A stretch of 64,000 bases of DNA. It comes from Magnetococcales bacterium (GTDB lineage: Bacteria > Pseudomonadota > Magnetococcia > Magnetococcales > JADFYX01). How positions within the stretch are numbered: the first letter of the stretch is position 1; each line of letters opens with the position of its first letter. A model generated the notes under the pieces. The model did not search any database. It was not told the origin of the DNA and saw only the letters and a list, made by a program, of their open reading frames with translations. The stretch lies in contig JADFZS010000009.1 in the NCBI GenBank assembly GCA_015232405.1, positions 1 to 64,000 on the forward strand. The letters run 5' to 3'. Shown here one piece after another: positions 61,375 through 64,000 of the stretch. The translations under genes and the position numbers were made by a program.

Positions 61375-64000
61375 TCATTTGTGCAACCAAACTCTCATCA
61401 TAGAGAACAACTTATTCATATCAACAGGCTTGGTGAGATAGTCACTTGCTCCGGCATCAAGACATTTTTTCTTATCATCAGACATCGCTTTGGCGGTGAG
61501 AGCTATAATGGGGAGCTTTTTTAAATTCTCACGTTTACGAATCTCTCCCATAGCGGCATAACCGTCCATTACCGGCATCATTATATCCATGAGAACAATA
61601 TCGACTTCTGGATGTTTTTCCAACATATCCAAAGATTTCTGACCATCGGCAGCCATCACTGTTTTAAGATTTTTGCGCTCTAGCTGTTTAGCCATTGCAT
61701 AAAGATTGCTCACATCATCATCAACTATCAGTACGGTCTTATCGACAAACACATCCTCCTGATCATAAAGTTTGCGAATCATCATACGCTGTTCATCTGG
61801 TAGGTCCCGCTCCATACGATGCAGGAAGAGAATCACCTCATTTAATAGTCGCTCTGAGGACTGCACACCTTTTACGACAAAGCTGTTGGTGTATGCCTTT
61901 AAGCGATCATACTCCTGTCTGGTCAAGTCTCTGCCGGAGTAGACAATGACAGGGGGAGCAGTGAGAGAGGCATCAGCTGCGATATTATCCAATAGATCAA
62001 AACCACTCATATCCGGCAAACCCAGATCCAGGATCATACAGTCAAATGATCTGGTTTTTATAACCTCCATGGTCTCAGCCCCAGTGGAAGTTTCAACTAT
62101 TTCAATATCTTTACCTGCCAACAGTTTTGCTGTTGCCATACGAGAATTTGCATCATCTTCTACCAACAGCAGTGAACGTGGCCCGGTATCGGCAAAGTGG
62201 GCCATTTTGGCAAAGGCCTCCTCAATATGGGACTTGGTGACAGGTTTGTTGCAATAACCCACCGCTCCCCGTTTCAACCCCTCCATGTTGTCATCCATCG
62301 CCGACATGATATGGACAGGTATATGGCGTGTTTCGCTGTTGGATTTAAGATTATCCAGTACCTCCCAACCATCCATACCGGGTAGACCAAGATCCAGGAT
62401 GATACTGGTTGGATTGTGCTCAACAGCTAGAGCCAAGCCACTCTCACCATCGTTGGCGGTAATACATTTAAAACCGGATTTCTGCGCCATATTGACTATA
62501 ATCTGTGCAAAACTGGCATCATCCTCAATCACCAACATCACCCTATCACCCTGCACTATATGCTCCCGATCATCCTCGACCCTGTCGGTCTTCAAAGCAG
62601 GCATAGTAACAACAGGCAGTTCAACGGGAACTTCAAGCTTGGGTTGGGGGGATGAGGTGGTGGATTCCTCACTTTCAACAGGAGCATCGGGCAATACAGA
62701 AATAAAGAGAGAGAAAACACTCCCTTTACCTTGGGTGCTCTCTAAATGGATTTTACCATTCAACAACTTGGTCAACTGATAAGATATGGATAGACCAAGG
62801 CCGGTTCCACCATATTGTCGGCTGGTAGAGCCATCTTCCTGGCGGAAAGCTTCAAAAATTGCTTGGTGTTTATCTGGTGATATTCCAATTCCGGTATCAT
62901 GGACAGATATCACAACCCCACCATCTGTAGGTATCTGGTTACCCTTGGTAATCCACCCTTCGGTTGGTGGTGAGATGCGAACTGTAACCCCACCCTTGCT
63001 GGTAAACTTAAAGGCGTTGGAGAGTAAATTTTTGATAATACGCCCGGCCTTTTCAGGGTCGGTGTAAATGGTCTCCACACTCCCTTCCATAAACTCTATG
63101 TTAAAGTCCAGTTTTGCTTTGTCAGCAACTGGTCTGAACTGACGCTCCAGGCTCACCGCCATATCAGACAACACCAAACGCTCAGGATGGACATCCATCC
63201 TTCCCGCTTCAATCTTGGCTAAATCAAGAATTTGGTTGATCAGACCAAGAAGATCACTGGCAGAACCGTAGATAATTTCGGCATCTCTCACATCACCTTC
63301 TGAAAGGTTGCCATCCTCGTTATCGGCAAGGCTTTTGGATAAGATCAAAAGACTGTTTAAGGGGGTTCTTAGCTCATGGGACATGTTGGCAAGAAATTCA
63401 GATTTATATTGGCTGGCTTTTGCCATCTCAACCACTTTGTTTTCAATCTCTAGTTGAGCCAACTGTAGCTGTTCATTTTTCTGGGTGGCCACCTCTTTCT
63501 GCTCTTCCAACTGCTGGGCCTGAGCCTCCAACTCTTCATTGGATACCCGCAACTCCTCACGCTGTTGCTGCAATCGTGACTCTGAGGCTTTTAGAGAGTC
63601 GGTCTGTTCTTGGAGTTTGGCATTGGAATCTTCAAGTTGTTTGCCAGCTTTCTCCAAAGAGTCGGTCTGCTCTTGCAGCTTGGTGTTGGATAGCTCCAGA
63701 TCCACCTGCTGCTTTTTCAAGGATATTGCCTGCTCCTTGGTTTTAATTAGCATCTCTTCCTGTACCACCCGAGATTTGGTTACAGCAGTCGATATGGCAA
63801 TTCCCTCTGATGCCTGCTTGATAAAATCCATATGCAAGTCGGAGAAATCGTTAAATGTTCCCAACTCAACAACTGCCTCTACCTTGTTGTTGTGTATAAA
63901 AGGGAAGGCCATCAATGTCCGGGGCGAAGCAGACCCCATACCGGAACGAACTGTTATATAGTTTTCGGGAAGATTGCTTAATGTGATGGTTTTTTTCTCA
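61375..64000 (-). CDS. Hybrid histidine kinase GAF-coil-HK-REC-REC-REC (5' partial)
   Basis: The reading frame is open to the right edge of the window, so the N-terminus is missing; the listed ATG at 63939 is internal. The visible part starts in a GAF domain (ASPRTLMAFPFIHNNKVEAVVELGTF). A long coiled coil with a 21-residue repeat (KLQEQTDSLEKAGKQLEDSN) follows, then HisKA (ANMSHELRTPLNSLLIL), HATPase (YGGTGLGLSISYQL) and three receivers. Those have acceptors in IILDLGLPGMDG, MILDLGLPDMSG and IVLMDIMMPVMDG. A membrane segment and HAMP are likely beyond the edge, as in its neighbour. It is the first visible gene of the run and the best candidate for master kinase. Confidence 0.9.
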   Translation of the reverse strand, partial: EKKTITLSNLPENYITVRSGMGSASPRTLMAFPFIHNNKVEAVVELGTFNDFSDLHMDFIKQASEGIAISTAVTKSRVVQEEMLIKTKEQAISLKKQQVDLELSNTKLQEQTDSLEKAGKQLEDSNAKLQEQTDSLKASESRLQQQREELRVSNEELEAQAQQLEEQKEVATQKNEQLQLAQLEIENKVVEMAKASQYKSEFLANMSHELRTPLNSLLILSKSLADNEDGNLSEGDVRDAEIIYGSASDLLGLINQILDLAKIEAGRMDVHPERLVLSDMAVSLERQFRPVADKAKLDFNIEFMEGSVETIYTDPEKAGRIIKNLLSNAFKFTSKGGVTVRISPPTEGWITKGNQIPTDGGVVISVHDTGIGISPDKHQAIFEAFRQEDGSTSRQYGGTGLGLSISYQLTKLLNGKIHLESTQGKGSVFSLFISVLPDAPVESEESTTSSPQPKLEVPVELPVVTMPALKTDRVEDDREHIVQGDRVMLVIEDDASFAQIIVNMAQKSGFKCITANDGESGLALAVEHNPTSIILDLGLPGMDGWEVLDNLKSNSETRHIPVHIMSAMDDNMEGLKRGAVGYCNKPVTKSHIEEAFAKMAHFADTGPRSLLLVEDDANSRMATAKLLAGKDIEIVETSTGAETMEVIKTRSFDCMILDLGLPDMSGFDLLDNIAADASLTAPPVIVYSGRDLTRQEYDRLKAYTNSFVVKGVQSSERLLNEVILFLHRMERDLPDEQRMMIRKLYDQEDVFVDKTVLIVDDDVSNLYAMAKQLERKNLKTVMAADGQKSLDMLEKHPEVDIVLMDIMMPVMDGYAAMGEIRKRENLKKLPIIALTAKAMSDDKKKCLDAGASDYLTKPVDMNKLFSMMRVWLHK
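63595..63690 (-). repeat. 63-nt period repeat encoding the kinase coiled coil
   Basis: The 33-nt stretches at 63595-63627 and 63658-63690 are near-identical and 63 nt apart, encoding two copies of the heptad pattern SN(A/T)KLQEQTDS. The 21-residue spacing is exactly three heptads, so copy number can change without breaking the coil register. Confidence 0.75.

Noticed and set aside
41695-64000. Classical chemotaxis operon
   Set aside because: CheR and CheB are present, but there is no MCP, CheA, CheW or CheY-only gene and CheB lacks its receiver.
1-64000. tRNA or rRNA genes
   Set aside because: I scanned for conserved T-loop and acceptor-like patterns by eye and saw none; a tRNAscan or Infernal run would be decisive.

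Overview
The window reads as a chromosomal segment of a Gram-negative proteobacterium. The evidence is a dcw cell-division cluster (murB-ddl-ftsQ-ftsA-ftsZ) followed by the lipid A gene lpxC, an NtrY/NtrX-type two-component pair preceded by a DUF4390 gene, and signal-peptide and lipoprotein signals of the usual kind. Base composition is moderately AT-rich. The dense load of multidomain hybrid histidine kinases and TPR-glycosyltransferases resembles deep-branching lineages such as Magnetococcales, but this assignment is a guess from gene style, not from any search.

Layout. 1-6.9 kb: peptidoglycan and division genes on the plus strand, a strong terminator after ftsZ, then lpxC behind a sigma54-like promoter. 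7.0-11.3 kb: DUF4390 lipoprotein, NtrY-like kinase and NtrX-like regulator. 11.6-17.4 kb: a hybrid kinase whose C-terminal HPt has lost its histidine, a REC-HPt protein that supplies an intact HPt, and a DUF1015 gene. 17.5-18.2 kb: an MntA/HepT toxin-antitoxin pair. 18.4-20.2 kb: a flavin reductase-like protein and an SGNH hydrolase. 20.3-22.8 kb: a cobalamin riboswitch controlling cbiM-cbiQ-cbiO. The riboswitch contains a 179-nt hairpin element, and a shortened copy of that element overlaps the stop codon of cbiO at the far end of the operon. 22.8-25.3 kb (minus): an MBOAT acyltransferase and an SGNH partner. 25.4-28.3 kb (minus): lactonase, 6-phosphogluconate dehydrogenase and gluconokinase, a gluconate shunt operon. 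28.6-41.7 kb: a REC-REC-GGDEF diguanylate cyclase, four TPR-glycosyltransferase genes (one with an internal duplication of the whole TPR-GT module) and a PilZ protein.

41.7-64.0 kb (all minus): thirteen tightly packed co-directional signalling genes that run off the end of the window. They encode six histidine kinases, a REC-HATPase protein, about thirteen receiver domains, two HPt domains, a periplasmic binding protein, a TM-HAMP-GAF sensor, a CheR plus CheB pair, a CheR-CheB fusion protein, and one REC-GAF-GGDEF-EAL protein. There is no chemoreceptor, no CheA or CheW, and no DNA-binding output domain. Both CheB domains lack the usual receiver. The only recognisable output is cyclic-di-GMP turnover. 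This locus is the best candidate for an undescribed system: a methylation-tuned phosphorelay in which the coiled coil of the first hybrid kinase could be the CheR/CheB substrate (inference).
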